From Symbiodinium natans (taxonomy: Eukaryota > Sar > Dinophyceae > Suessiales > Symbiodiniaceae), in assembly GCA_905221605.1 (NCBI GenBank), contig CAJNDS010001180.1, positions 769,349 through 833,348 on the forward strand: a stretch of DNA of 64,000 nt, written 5' to 3'. The notes beneath the pieces were generated by a model that saw nothing but the letters and a program-made list of their open reading frames with translations, did not search any database and was not told the DNA's origin. Shown here in pieces: positions 1 to 12,000 of the stretch. Each line of letters starts with the position of its first letter. Position 1 is the first letter of the stretch. A program made the translations under genes and the position numbers.

Positions 1-290
1 CGCGCCAACAAGCAAACAAGCTTATTGCGCGAAGACTATAAGCGAAACAATTGCATATAGTGAGAGCTAAGGCGCGCCAACAAGCAAAAGCAACTGCGCA
101 GTAAGTGAAGCCACGCCAGTAAGCAAAGCGAAGACGCACCAATAGGCACAACAGCCGCACATAGCAAGCGAAGACGCACCAATAAGCAAAACAACAGCAT
201 ATAGATCATATTGCAGTAAGCGAAGACGCACCAAGAAGCAAAGCAACCGCACAATAGTAAATGTGCCAAACGCCAGCCTCCCCCCAGATG
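1..290. repeat. Degenerate ~40-bp tandem repeat at left window edge
   Basis: Imperfect copies of a ~40-bp unit recur, with the core GCGAAGACGCACCAA visible near 145, 168 and 220 and more diverged copies before them. Units share AAGCAAA and ACAACAGC-like segments followed by ATAG. The array is probably cut by the window edge. No coding signal is visible; the short open frames here are products of the repeat. Confidence 0.6.
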
Positions 291-380
291 CGAGCACAGA
301 ACGCAGACCGGAACCTCCCCAACCCCTTAGAGCCCCAACTCTTTAAACGGGAGCTATTCTGCTGCACACTCGGGAAAAAT

Positions 381-396
381 CCTAAACCCTAAACCC
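381..396. repeat. Short interstitial telomere-like CCCTAAA motif
   Basis: Two and a fraction units of CCCTAAA occur here. This is the plant/dinoflagellate-type telomere motif (TTTAGGG on the other strand). It is an isolated internal copy like those near 16.9 kb and 43.75 kb. Confidence 0.6.
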
Positions 397-3109
397 AAGC
401 CCTACTGCGGTTTCAGGACTTCGCTCTGGTAGACAAGAAACTGTTCTGGAATCGCCGGGACGATGATGAGGTCCTCGCGATTGCCCAGAGAGCGCCCCAG
501 CAGCACAGATAAACGTGATAAGCCCTAGGACAGCAAGGTAGCGCAGCATGTGTGTTCTATTTTCACGCTGCCAGTACTCAAAGATGCAACTACAGGATGT
601 GGGTTCCTGCGACAGTACTTTCATGATTTCGACGATTTGGCTGGGTTGGCCATGAGATAGCGAACCGTGTGCATTCCTAGTGTTGTTTGCTTGCCAGCGG
701 TATCCTCTTCAGATTTGTTTTTCTCGGATCCCCTTTTCAAACCTCCCTCCCCTGTTTCGACATGATTCCCAAAATGATGAACAGGTCGTTCATTGCAGTC
801 TTTGCCTTGCATTCCATCTCGCACCGTTTGGGGTCCAGCCATAGGCAATCTGCAAGAGTGACTCGGAAACCCATTCCTGTCAGCGCAGTTGCAGAAGTGG
901 TCCGGCTTGTTGATTTCAGTTAGGCTCTCGCAGTAGGCATGGCTCCATTGTCATTTTGTTTCCTTCGTTCCCCTCCCCAAATCAACAAGAGCGCAAATCG
1001 ATTCCCAACTTGCTGGCATTGCCACCCCCTCCCCAACACAAACCCATAGTGGCACGCTCTCCTTTCCCCACTTAAGTATGGCCTCATCAGAACTTCGACC
1101 CCCAGCCGCACCGACACCAAGCTTCGTTATGTTGAATCAGGGCCAAACTTGCTTTCGTCCCTGCTGCCGGGACGTTGCATTCCAGCCTGCAGAAGAGCCT
1201 TGGCTGTACTCATCCTTCAGACCTCTTCATCGTAAAGGTGGGGAGGGGACATAACGATCCTTGGAAGTGTCCCAACAAGCAAAACGTCGCACCCTCCAAA
1301 AACTTCCTTCAACATCGTAATCTCCCGATGATGTTTCAATTGCTTCTTTTTCGGTTTCAACGAAAGGAGTTGGACAGAGAAAAAAGAAACAAGGCAACGA
1401 CAAGATGAAATAAGACGATTTTCCGCTGATATTGTGGCACTTCCCACTTCCAGCCTAAGCAGAAATGTGGTTTTTATGCCACCTCACATCGAAAATTATA
1501 GAAGTAGAGAAGTAAAGAATCAATTTAATCCACCCCTCTCGTTTTTGGTTTTTCGATGCTTTAGAGAGGCTTGAATGGGGACGTGAAGGATTTTTCTTTA
1601 GAACTTCAGAAGTAGAGTAGAGACTTATTCCTCGTTTCTTGCTTTTCCAGAGAAGTAGAGAGCAGGCACTTACTCTAAATTCCTTCAAGCCCCGCTTGAA
1701 GCCCCCCTTTCAAGCCCTCCCACGATCCGTCGTCCGCCCCCCCCCCCCCCCCCAAACGCCCCCCCTTCAGACCCCCCGCGTCAAGCCCCCTTTCCCCTTT
1801 CAAGGTTCAACACATTGTAAACCACATGTATTCGAGTTTTTGTTGAGAAAGAGTGCTTGCTAGTTGCTGATTGCCGATGTTGTTGAGTTGAGTATCCAGC
1901 CCTGCAGAGTAGAGAACGTCACCAATGCCGCTGACACACAGGCAGAATTGCTATAAGAACTCCGCCCAAAGAGCAAATAGTTACCAACTGGTTGGCTTGC
2001 CAGGACGAATGCCTACGGTTAACTGCTTTTACGTTTGCCCCCCAAGTCAATAAGGCTTCTTTTTTGAGTTGGCTGCGGCCGGGGGCTGGGGGGGCTTAGA
2101 AGTTCAGGTTGAGTGTATGTGAGTGGCTAGGGGCTTGCAGGCTCAGATGTTCTGTCCCACTTTGTCCTACTACCGTATAGCTTGAGTCTCCAAGTCGTCT
2201 TCTGCAGTGTGTCATGAGTTTAGTTATTGTCGTCAAGGACCTTGCTGCTCACTTCCACCCACTTGGAGCCGGATGATGGGGTCTTCCAAATCGTCGTCCA
2301 GGCCTGCATTCCTCTACCTTGATGGACGCGGGTCACTGTATTTGCTGTGTTCCATTCGCATCAAGATGACGGCAGCTTGCTGTTGAGCGTTGGGCTGCGG
2401 CTTAGTGAATTTATTGGCGGGGCGTTGTAGGGGCCTATTCTGGCCGCTGGCCAAGGGAAAACAACTGGCTGCAAACAGAGGCAAGGAGGATTGAGCGGCC
2501 TCAGGGCTCTGGATGGGCTGAGGCTCACAAGTTGAGGCCTTGCAACAGCCCCGGCCCCTTCCTTTGGTGCCTGATTTGCTTCACATCGTACCAGAGCTTG
2601 CGTGTGGTGGATGACCCAGAGACACCTTGCGCTCAGAACCTTCGCAAGAGTTGCTGAATTTGCCCCCTGTGAATCTATGCTTTTAGGTGCTTGAAAGCCA
2701 CATCTGCTGGGCTGACTTGCGGCTTGAAAACTCAATCGTGCTTGCGACGGCTCGTTGAAGAGAGGTTGCTTCACAATTTAGAGCCACAGCAGCAGAACGG
2801 AGGCAATGAACTCGTAAAGACGAACGAAGACTTCAGACTAGTAGGACACAAACAAAAGAGAACATGTCCAATGCCTATTCAAGAAGAAATGCTTGAGAAG
2901 CACCAAAACGAGACGTGCATCGATTGTCATGGCGCACAGATGTCATAGGATGGTGGCTCTTGCCATCTTCACCCATGTGAGCCTGGAGCGTTGCGGTTTT
3001 GTTGGCTCTTGGCATGCCAAACACGGACCGTTGGGGTCGCCATTGACCCAGCGGCAGCGCTAGGTGCTGCGTCAGCTTCACAACCCTTCTTGGTTTCATC
3101 TACAAGCAG
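397..3109. other. No gene recognised; poly(C) tract at 1737-1753
   Basis: No family was recognised on either strand. Open frames are short (up to 137 codons on the minus strand at 2361-2774) and show no domain signature. A 17-C run lies at 1737-1753 inside a C-rich stretch from about 1690 to 1800. The rest is unremarkable mixed-composition sequence. Confidence 0.5.
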
Positions 3110-3720
3110 ATGGAGTATTACAAACAAGAGATTGTCAAAATTCCACTGTTGCCGCAGAGCGGAGACGTACTAGAGCATGTTCAGAAACAGTCTCAAGTTC
3201 TGGTGAATGCACAGGAGCTTGGCAACGCCATTTCATCATTCCGCCGTTGCAAAGAGTGCCTGAACAGCCACTTGAGAATACGAGCTTCTAGCAGTTGATG
3301 AGGACTTCAGCGACAACCGAACAACACCTGTGTCTCTGCAGTGCATGCAGAACCAGGCGTTGGCAAATCCATCGCCACAGCACTGGCATTCAGGAATGGC
3401 ATGCCGAACTCAGTCGGAGTGCTGCTACAGGGAGAATTCCAGAAGAACTCAGAGACTTTTTCCGGGTAGCAGATGTTGTAGATGCTGTGCAGGTTTCTTC
3501 GGAGCTTTATTTGTGCTACAAACTCGCGGGGCATCCGTTTGCAGCCTTTGAAGGGGCTGCAGGGACAAAACTGACAATCCTGAGATGGGCCTCACCAGCT
3601 TTGCGAATGTGGTCACCACAACTGCTCGCACCCAATTCGAGCGCAAGCTACCCAGGAGGCCAATCGCAATGGAGGCTCCCCAGTCTGGCTACACAGTGCT
3701 CCCTCGCAGCATAAAAAAAG
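3110..3720 (+). pseudogene. Decayed P-loop ATPase-like gene fragment
   Basis: Reading + strand frames together gives a recognisable ATPase-like stretch. The frame of 3341 encodes VHAEPGVGKSIATALAF, where AEPGVGKS (3347-3370) fits a Walker A motif, followed by VGVLLQGEF. That frame hits a stop at 3467, while the adjacent frame continues smoothly as FFRVADVVDAVQVSSELYL. The switch falls at a run of five T (3457-3461), where one missing T would explain it. Upstream, 3110-3298 encodes a helical segment (MEYYKQEIVKIPL...) in the same frame as the Walker motif, but stops and a further frame change separate them. The resemblance to a dinoflagellate P-loop NTPase family is from recall. No Walker B or later motifs were found, so it is truncated. 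A sequencing indel instead of a true mutation is possible for the T-run break. Confidence 0.5.
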
Positions 3721-6019
3721 CTGCGGTCTTTTCGCACACAAGACTTTTTTGACTCCACCACTTCACTGTCGCAGATCTTAAAGCTGTGTTGGGTATCAAG
3801 CAATGCTCCCTCTTTTTCGCTCAGGTCGCATTGCATTCTTAAGCTGGGTACTTCACCTCTTTTGTAGGCTTGTCCACCCCGCATTGGATGTTGACCGCTT
3901 GGCTTGTGAGCTGACAAGCATAGCATATTTCAGCCAGAAGTGAAAGCCGTAGCAGCGTGCAGTTTCAAAGGTAGCATATTGAAAAGGGCTAGCAGCTAGC
4001 TGTTGGGAGGCAACAGATTAAAAGTGCTGCGTCTCTTGCAGACTGCGCAGCAAAGTTGGAATACATGCCGTTTGAAATAGAATCGTTAGAGTCTAGCAAG
4101 GCATGTTGCACCTATCGCAAGTGTGAAGTCCTCTTGAACTTACGAGAGCTGCAGCACGTTAAGCTGCACATGCTTTTTAAAAGCAGCGCTAAATCAGCCG
4201 TTGTAGGAGTTGATGAGATGCAAACCTTTGGTGTTCTGCGAGGCTCTGCAGGCACGACCTCAACATCATCCATCGTCCGGGTGCGGGTGCTGATCCGCAA
4301 GGACTGCGTGTGTGAGAGCAATTGCCCGTACATGGAGCGATTTGGAGCGCAAGAAATCGTTGACTGCTTGAGAAGCATTCAGTAGCAGAATCCAGGGTTG
4401 GGGCACGGCTGTTTGGACGCTCGCCCAGCGCACCATCGTCGGCAGGGCGGAGCATGCGGCGGGTTTTTATGCTAGGGGCAGACGTCCGATCACGGGCAGG
4501 GGAGGGGCTCCGGGAGGTGGTTCGGGGCTGGGAGTTTGGGCTCTTCCTTGCTGGGAGTGTTTCTGCAAGTTTGCTGCTGTCAGTTCATGTCTGCCGCAGT
4601 CTTGACCCACTCGACTCGCAAGATGGGACGGTCACAGAAAAGCTGAAGCCCAAGGAGGATTCCGATGCAAACAAATCATGTCCATGTTGAAAGCAGTGCA
4701 TTCTCGAAAACGGGACTGCGGAGTTGATTTTTTCGGAACGTTCCTTGTAACGCCGCGACCTTAACTCCACTCACTCGTTTGCCTCAGTGCGTTTCTGCGT
4801 TTATGAGAGGTTCTCCACGCTTTTGGTGGGTGACGTCAAGCGGATGACCCAAAGAAAGTCCTGTGCTTAGAACTGGTGCGGAAATTTTTTCTCGTCTGTC
4901 TTCGGTTGCAAAAGGGCGATGACCAAGATTGAAGTTTTGAGTGTCCCCAAGTTCATGTTTTGCCTGCCATTGTGCACATGTTGTACATGTTGTACATGTT
5001 CTGTGGTGCCCTGACTGCCTGATCTTGCAGGGCGGCCATGTGGCTTCCAGCTCGTTGGCAATGCTGTTCCAGTCGACCCAGTGCCGCAAAACGTTGCACT
5101 CCTGACCTGTATTTGATGGATCCGTTTTGATCGCGCACGTTTTTGTGTAAACTCGAAGTTTGAGAAGATGCTGCGCGTCTTGGCTTGAATGCTATCAGGC
5201 GTAGTGGCATACCTGAAGAAAGCCCTGGCCTCAAGCCGAGTTTCGCTCGTGCTGTCTGCGGAGTTGTTTGCAGAAGGGCAATGACAAAGATTGAAGTTTT
5301 GAGTGTCCATGTTTGCACCTCTTGCAGCCCATGAAATCAGGCAATAGGCAATCAAAGCGGAAGAGGAACTGTCCAGCGCAAGCATCCAAGATCGACATTT
5401 AATTACAGCCAGAAGGAGAGCTTCCCACATCAAAAGCTCCCACCTAGGCCTCCCTGTGCCGCGCTGGGTGCCGGAAGCAAAGATGTCAGCAAGTCTCCGC
5501 GACACAAATGAGCCCAGCACTTGGTTTCGATGACTTTTCAGCTGAGGGGTTTTTGCCGTCGCCCCGCTCGCAGGGCAGATTGCTACGGCTTCGCGCTGCC
5601 ATCAGAGGAGGATGCTTAAGTTGCGAGCGAGGCAGCGCCGGAGTTTGAGCGCTGCGAACTTGCATCCTTCCTTGTTATGTGAGCTTCTAGGCTGAGGTAG
5701 CAACAGCATTCACTGACGTTTTTTGCGCTGCGGCTTTGCTTGACTTCCAGCATTCGCAGTCAGCAGTTCAACGCTCACATCTCACATTCCTTGAGCAGGC
5801 TATGGCATTCAAGTTTTCAGTTTTCAAGTCAAGCGGGGCATGCAACGGGTACAGGACCAGCGACAGACCTGCGAGCGTTGCAAATGCTGGGTCCAAAAAT
5901 AGGCCAGTGAAGGGCATGGCCCCCGATTTGCGATCATTATGCGCACATGGCATCATTCCAGAACATCATATACCGCTTCTTTGGCTCCCTCCCAAGGGCT
6001 CAAGTTTAGAGCCGAGCCC
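3721..6019. other. No gene recognised upstream of the large gene
   Basis: The longest frames are a 109-codon + strand frame (4056-4385) and a 217-codon minus-strand frame (4867-5520); neither has a recognisable domain and both start or run through repeated sequence. A small tandem repeat of TGTACATGT lies near 4978-5000. The promoter of the downstream gene, if here, shows no TATA-like element that I can support. Confidence 0.4.
4909..5315 (+). repeat. Pair of ~45-bp dispersed direct repeats (4909-4952 and 5272-5315)
   Basis: Both copies carry AAGATTGAAGTTTTGAGTGT preceded by GGGCRATGAC and followed by a CATGTTT-containing stretch, with a few substitutions and small indels. They are about 363 bp apart in direct orientation. 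The function is unknown; they may be remains of a small mobile element or a local duplication. Confidence 0.6.
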
Positions 6020-6040
6020 CCTTTTTTCATTGCCTTCGAG
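6020..6040 (+). promoter_or_regulatory. Candidate splice (possibly spliced-leader) acceptor upstream of the large gene
   Basis: A pyrimidine-rich tract (CCCCCTTTTTTCATTGCCTTC) ends in GAG at 6038-6040, seven bases before the ATG at 6048. Dinoflagellate mRNAs receive a 22-nt spliced leader by trans-splicing at such AG sites, so this would give a very short leader and make 6048 the start. It could equally be an ordinary intron acceptor. There is no transcript evidence. Confidence 0.35.
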
Positions 6041-6047
6041 TTTGACA

Positions 6048-9000
6048 ATGAAGCAATGTGCACTGGGGTGTTTGTTGCCCCTATGGGCATGCCAGTGCTT
6101 GGCGTACAAGATGGACTCCTACCGCAAGGCAGGCACGCAGGCAGACGTCATCCAGGCGTCTGACTTGACTGCTTTGCGCGAGGCGGTCATGAGCATGAAG
6201 TCAGAGATTATTGCAGAGCTGCGCAAAGCGCCGCCGTCAACCGCAGTGACAGACGTCACGCAGCCGACTGGCCAGCGCTTGGCACAGTTGCTGAAGACAA
6301 TCTCGGTGAATTTGACCAGCACCGATGGCCGTCTCGCCCCGAAGTGCAGTGCAAAGGTGCCCTTGTTGAAGCCCGACGTGCAGAAACACTCATTGGCGCA
6401 GCGAGACCGGTACAACGTCTCGCAGCAGACCAGTTGTGGTGACGAGCTACCCATCTTCAACTATCAGGTGGACAAGATCGACACCACCTGCTGCCCACCA
6501 GGGAAGCTGGACTGTGCCGGCTGCTCTGTGTTCCAGTCTGACAAATGTGCAAAATGCTCCCCGGGCTTTGTGAAGCGCGGCGAGAGCTGTTTCGCCTGCA
6601 CCGACTCAATGGACTGGACGGACCTGGAGGGCAAGAATTGCGCCCTATCACAGAAATGCGACAACCTGAAGGTCAGAGGCCAGAGCTCCAATCAGGCATG
6701 CTGCCGCTGCGGCGGAGGCCACGTGTCTCCGACGGCGTTCTCATATCCTGACAAGGACTTCGTGGTGGGCGACGCAGTGAATTTGGCGCCAGTCCCCCGC
6801 ACCGCCAAACGCTACACGCTGAACTCCGACTGCGAGTTCCCGGCCTACAACCTCACCATGGATGGACAAACCGGAGTGATCTCGTACATTGTGGGGCTGA
6901 AGCAACCGAGTGGCCCCTTCAAAGTGCAATGTGAGGTCACTGCGCACCAGGCAGACGGAGTGGTCTTCACGGCGCCCGCTGCAGTGGCTCAGTCGTGGAT
7001 GTCCTTCAAGTCGCATGTGCTCACCGTGGGAGGATACAAGACGTCCTACAGCCTCAAGGCGGCAGGACAGACCAGAGACTTGAAGATGTCGTGTGCTCCG
7101 ACTGCGCCCTGGTTGAAGTTCGACCCAGACTCTGCCATCGTGTCCCTGGACGCATCCCAGCAAGCTCACGGAGGCATCGTTGAGCAGGGCAAGGCTTTCA
7201 CGGGCCAGAACGGGGCCGTTTGCGTGGTGCTTGGTCGCTTGAAAGCCACGGGCCGCTCGGAAGAGGAAAGCCGAACGAGCTTTGTGGCCATTTGGCCGAA
7301 GCCCTGGGAGTCCTTCAGCTACCCCACCGATGAGGTGGCCGTGACCTTTGGGGACGAGCTGCCTTTGCTCAGGCCTATCGCGCCCCGAGCTGGCAGCATG
7401 CGGCCGCAGATTTTCCGACTAGCCTGCAGCAGCTCCGTGGACTGGGTGAGCGTGGTCTATGACCACGTCATACGTGTGCTCTTGGTCGATGGAGTGCCGC
7501 TGATCCAGGTGTCGGAAGGCGGTGAACTTCTCATTGGCGCTCCTGAAGGGATTGCCAAGATTTTCGATTCTGCCAAGATGGCCGGCGAGTTCCAGTCTGG
7601 TGGTGGAGCATTCCGGCAGTCACTCAAAGTTTCTTGCACCGTTTGGGGTGCCTTCGCCGATCCGGAGATGCCGCAGGTCCGAGCAAGCATGGCCGTGGAC
7701 ATCCAGGACAATGTTTGTTGGGTGCCTCAGAAGATCACGGCCAAGGCCGACCGAGTCGCCCGGGAATCGGAAGCAGAGTGCCGCAACCACTGCCGGGTGG
7801 ACCCCAGCTGCTCGCACTTTTCCTGGAAGGACCAAAGCTGCTACCGCTACGAGTTGCTGGCTAACCAGCAGGAACACAGTACGCTAGCCAAAGTCACCGA
7901 CTGCGCAGCAGCGCGGACGTGCCTCACCGTGGAGGACACGGAGCACAGGAGGAACTCAGGCGTGTACTGCCCGCTTGGCACCGGCACCGATGGCAAGGTG
8001 GTCTACCGCAAGAGGGCCAAAACCTCACAGGACGAGTTCTTGTTGCAGCAGTTGCACCCGGTCCAGCACTCCGACCTCGTTGTGTCCGGCGACTGCAAGG
8101 CCCAGGACTGGATCATCCGTCGCCCGGCGGCAGCTGACTACATTCATGCAAAGGCAGGCCACTACGAGCTGAAAGGTGAGGTGCTCAAGTGCATCGCCCG
8201 GAACTCCACAACCGTGCAGTTCGAGGTCCGGCAGTGCTCCGTTCCAGCACGGCTGGACACCGAGGAGGTCGTTCCGAAGATGGTGGTTGATGATCCATCC
8301 ACCCCACTTCCGGAGGATTTTTGGCTGCATCCCTGCGACTGTGCGTCTTCGCAGTGGGGCAAGACTCCCCCTGTGAACGAGGAGGCGTTCGAGGCCATCC
8401 CGGCCGGCAGTGGCAACCTCTACATCCCAGCGCCCTACGCGATCGTTGCAGGGCAGTTTGCATGCCCTTCAAGGCAGCTGTTGGGTCAGCATTGGGACAC
8501 GGAGTCGGAAATCATGGAAAAGGCCAACTGCGAGACCAAATGCCGGGAGGATGAGAAGTGCAACTTCTTCTGGCATGGAACGCAGCATTCCGCAAGTGTT
8601 TGCCGCACTTTCGCGGCCTGCGACTCCCTGGTCAGGGAATTCGGGCTCGATGGCACGCTGTCGGCGATGCCACGCGAGAAGCACTGCCAGGTTGCAGACG
8701 CTGCACTTTGCTGGCAAACTTCGCTGCGCCGGGCGTACATGGCGAGGCCGCCGGGGATGCAGAAGGCGAGTGCAGCTGGCAAGGTGGAAGTGGCCCCAGT
8801 GCCTCCAAAGCCGGCCGACCCGCCGAGCGCAGGGATGGTCTCATGGTTCAAGTCCGAGGACGCGGGCGTTTTGTGGAGAAGCAGCGTCGGCAACTTCGTT
8901 GGCTTTGCAGTCAGGGACGGTCCAGTTCGAAGAAGTGCTGCGGGTTTTGGTGCTGACCGGCCCGTGACCTACCTCGAGGGCAGCTATGCCGATGAATTCC

Positions 9001-12000
9001 AGTTTGGCGCGGTCCTGCCAGACACCTTCACTCTGTGTTCTGTGACGAGGTACACGGACAGCGACCCCGGCAAGCAGTTTCGAATTCTCCAGGGAAGGAA
9101 CCACAACTTTTTGCATGGCCATCACAATGGGCGAGTCGGCGTCGCGCACTATGGCGAATGGGTTGCATACAGCGATAAGAAGCTCCATGACCTGAACTGG
9201 CTGGTCTTCTGTGGCACCAACAAGGCGAAGCTGATCTTTGATGGAAGCCGCAATGTGGCGTGGTCAAGCCGCCTCCCACTGGGAGACCTGAAAGAGACAT
9301 TGGTCATCAACACGGGCAAGTTCCCTTCCTCTCAATCCAACTTCGGAGTCATGGAGGTGATCACCTGGAACCGCGCGTTGTCGGAGGCTGAGATGAAGCA
9401 GGTGACGAAATATTTGGATTGGAAGCTCAAGGCGGGAACCTTTGAGCAGACTGAGACCCTGGGCGACCCCATGAGGGACTTTTGGCTCTATTCGTCCAGC
9501 CAAGACCACATCGACGCTGACAAGACGTTCACATATAAGGACAAGATGATTAACGGCTACACCCTGACGACGAGGGGCTGGGAGCACATGAGAAGCTACG
9601 CGAGGGGCTTCGTCAGGAGCTCACCAGGATTTGCCTACGCCGTCGTGTCTGGCCTGGAGCCCAAGGCGCGGTACGTGTATGAGATCTACTCCTGGGAAAA
9701 CGGTGACCATCGATGCGTATGGAACAGAGTGTTCATCAACGGCGGCAACGTTTGGTCGCGCATGCGACAGCATTGGTCCCTTCGCCCTGCCGCCTCGGGC
9801 GTTGCGGTCGCCACGGACGCGGGGGAGATTGAGTTCAAGATGGAGCGGAGGTGCGATCACCTGCACTTCAGCTCCATTTCAGTGGCCAAGATCCTTCACG
9901 TCAGCGCCAAGCCGCCGGCGAAGCCCTCCGACCCCCCGAGCAAGGGCATGGTCTCATGGTTCCGCAGTGAGGACGCAGGTAGCGTGTGGAAGAGCAGCGT
10001 GGGCGACTTCGTGGGCGTCTCGACCAAGAACAGCGTCTGGCGCGCTTCGGCTGCCGGCTTCGGGGCAGATCGGCCCGTGACCTACATCCAAGGCTTTCAC
10101 GATGATGCTTTCTCTTTCGGCGCCATCTTGAAGAGCTCCTTCACCATGTGCTCGGTGTCAAGGTACACAGGTAGAAACGTGGCCGGAAAGTTTGGGCGCA
10201 TCTTGCAAGGCAAGGATCACAACCTTCTACAAGGCCACTGGAAGGGCCACGTGGGAGTTGCCTATTATGGTGATTGGGTGACATATCCCTACCATCATCG
10301 GTATGACATGAACTGGATGGTGATGTGTGGCACCAACAAGGCGAAGCTCGTCTACAGCGGTCTGAAGAACTTCGGCGACTACAACTTCGCCGCGAGCAAA
10401 AGCCGACATGAAACTTTCCCGGACAGCGTCGTGATCAATGCCGGCTACAAAGCTGGAGAGGATTCGGTGTCGGATTTCGCCGTGATGGAGGTCATTACCT
10501 GGGATCGGGCGCTTGCGCAATCCGAGATGGAGTCGGCCATCCGGTACCTGAAGTGGAAGCTTCAGGCGGGCACCTTCCAGGTGTCCGCGGAGATGGAGAC
10601 TGACTCGAAGCCCTGGACATTGGCGTACAAATGGGTCGGGACGGAAAGCACGGTCACCAGGGACATCGCCAACGGCTACAAGCTCGAGCTCACCGGCTGG
10701 AAAGACATGCGCAAGGAGGCCCGTGGCTACGTGCGAAACGAGCCCGGAAGCGCTACTGCCGTCGTGCTGAATCTCGTGCCGAACGCCTTGTATCGCTTCG
10801 AAGTGCACTCGTTCTCAGAAAAAGAAGAGTGGTCCTGCCATGAAAACCTCATTGCCGTGAACCACGGCGCCTACGCCCACATGCGCCAGGACATCTCACG
10901 ACAGCCATCCGCATCTGGAGTCATCTACGCTTCTCCCCGCGGCAAGATCCAGTTTGAGCTGGTTCGCAAATGCAATACTCATGTCCATTTGACCCACGTC
11001 TCCATCGCAAGGATCTACGGGGACAACCGGGTCGTCTCCATGCTCGCCTCGGAAGCAGAAGCCAGCCAACGTTCCGAGTTGGCGGCTTCGTCCTACGCCG
11101 TGACAGGCTTCCCCAACCTCCACCTTTACGAGCAGTGCGATGCGCAGCTCCTCCTGGGCGGTATGGGGGTGCACAGTTGCTCACACCCCACCTTCCGCTG
11201 GCCGCTCTCGCACGCGTGGTCGCACAAGCGCAAGCTTCCGGACACTTTCCAGCATGGCCAGAGGCTCTTCCTGTCCTGCTGGTCAGAGAGGTTCTCTGGC
11301 CTCAACAAGGCCAAGGCTTCCTTTGGGCAGTACCTGCAGTGCGTGGACGGCAAGTGGGATGGTCCCGCCAAGAGCTTCGAGTGCGAGGAATGCCTGCAAG
11401 TGGCCGGGAAAGGCTACATGGACTTGGACGACCGTGACAAGCAGGAGCTGTACTTCTTCAATCGGATGCAGTTGCACATCACTTCCGAGCTGGGCATGAA
11501 GGACGTGAAGGACTTGGCCGGGCCGCCTTCGAGGTATTGCTTGGAGAAGGATGCCGAGAGCCATGCCATGACCCTTCACCCGAAGGAGAGCTGCAACACA
11601 GCATTCTTTGCGGAGATCATCCCTTCCTCAGAGTCGCACGAGCGCATGTTTCAGTACCTTGCGGATGGCTCGTCTGACAGCCAGTCGAAACCTCAGTGCC
11701 TTCAGGCCGACCCCACAAAGGTTTTCATGCTTGAGGACTGCAACGACACCAAGGTCGCGCAGCAGATCGATCCCTTTGAAGTGCCACTGAAGATGTTCAG
11801 CCTTCATGTGATGGAGGACCAGCAGAGGACGACGGATCTCCACGGTGCCTACACGTCGCTCTGCGGTGCACACGGTGCGTTGAACAATCTTGACTTCTGG
11901 CAGCTTTTCGGGGGCAGTTCGAGCAACGCGAGGACAAGCTGCATTTTCTCCCCGCTCATCCAGTTCGGCAAGTCGACGGACTCCAAGATCAGCCGTGACA

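Noticed and set aside
4056-4385. 109-codon + strand frame
   Set aside because: No recognised motif and ordinary composition; possibly part of the decayed ATPase region but not supportable.
4867-5520. 217-codon minus-strand frame upstream of the giant gene
   Set aside because: No recognised domain, and it spans both copies of a dispersed 45-bp repeat; most likely chance.
5736-6047. N-terminal extension of the giant gene
   Set aside because: The frame is open but begins with TTG; its first ATG (5802) is followed by no signal-like or domain sequence, while Met at 6048 starts a clear signal peptide behind a splice-acceptor-like site.
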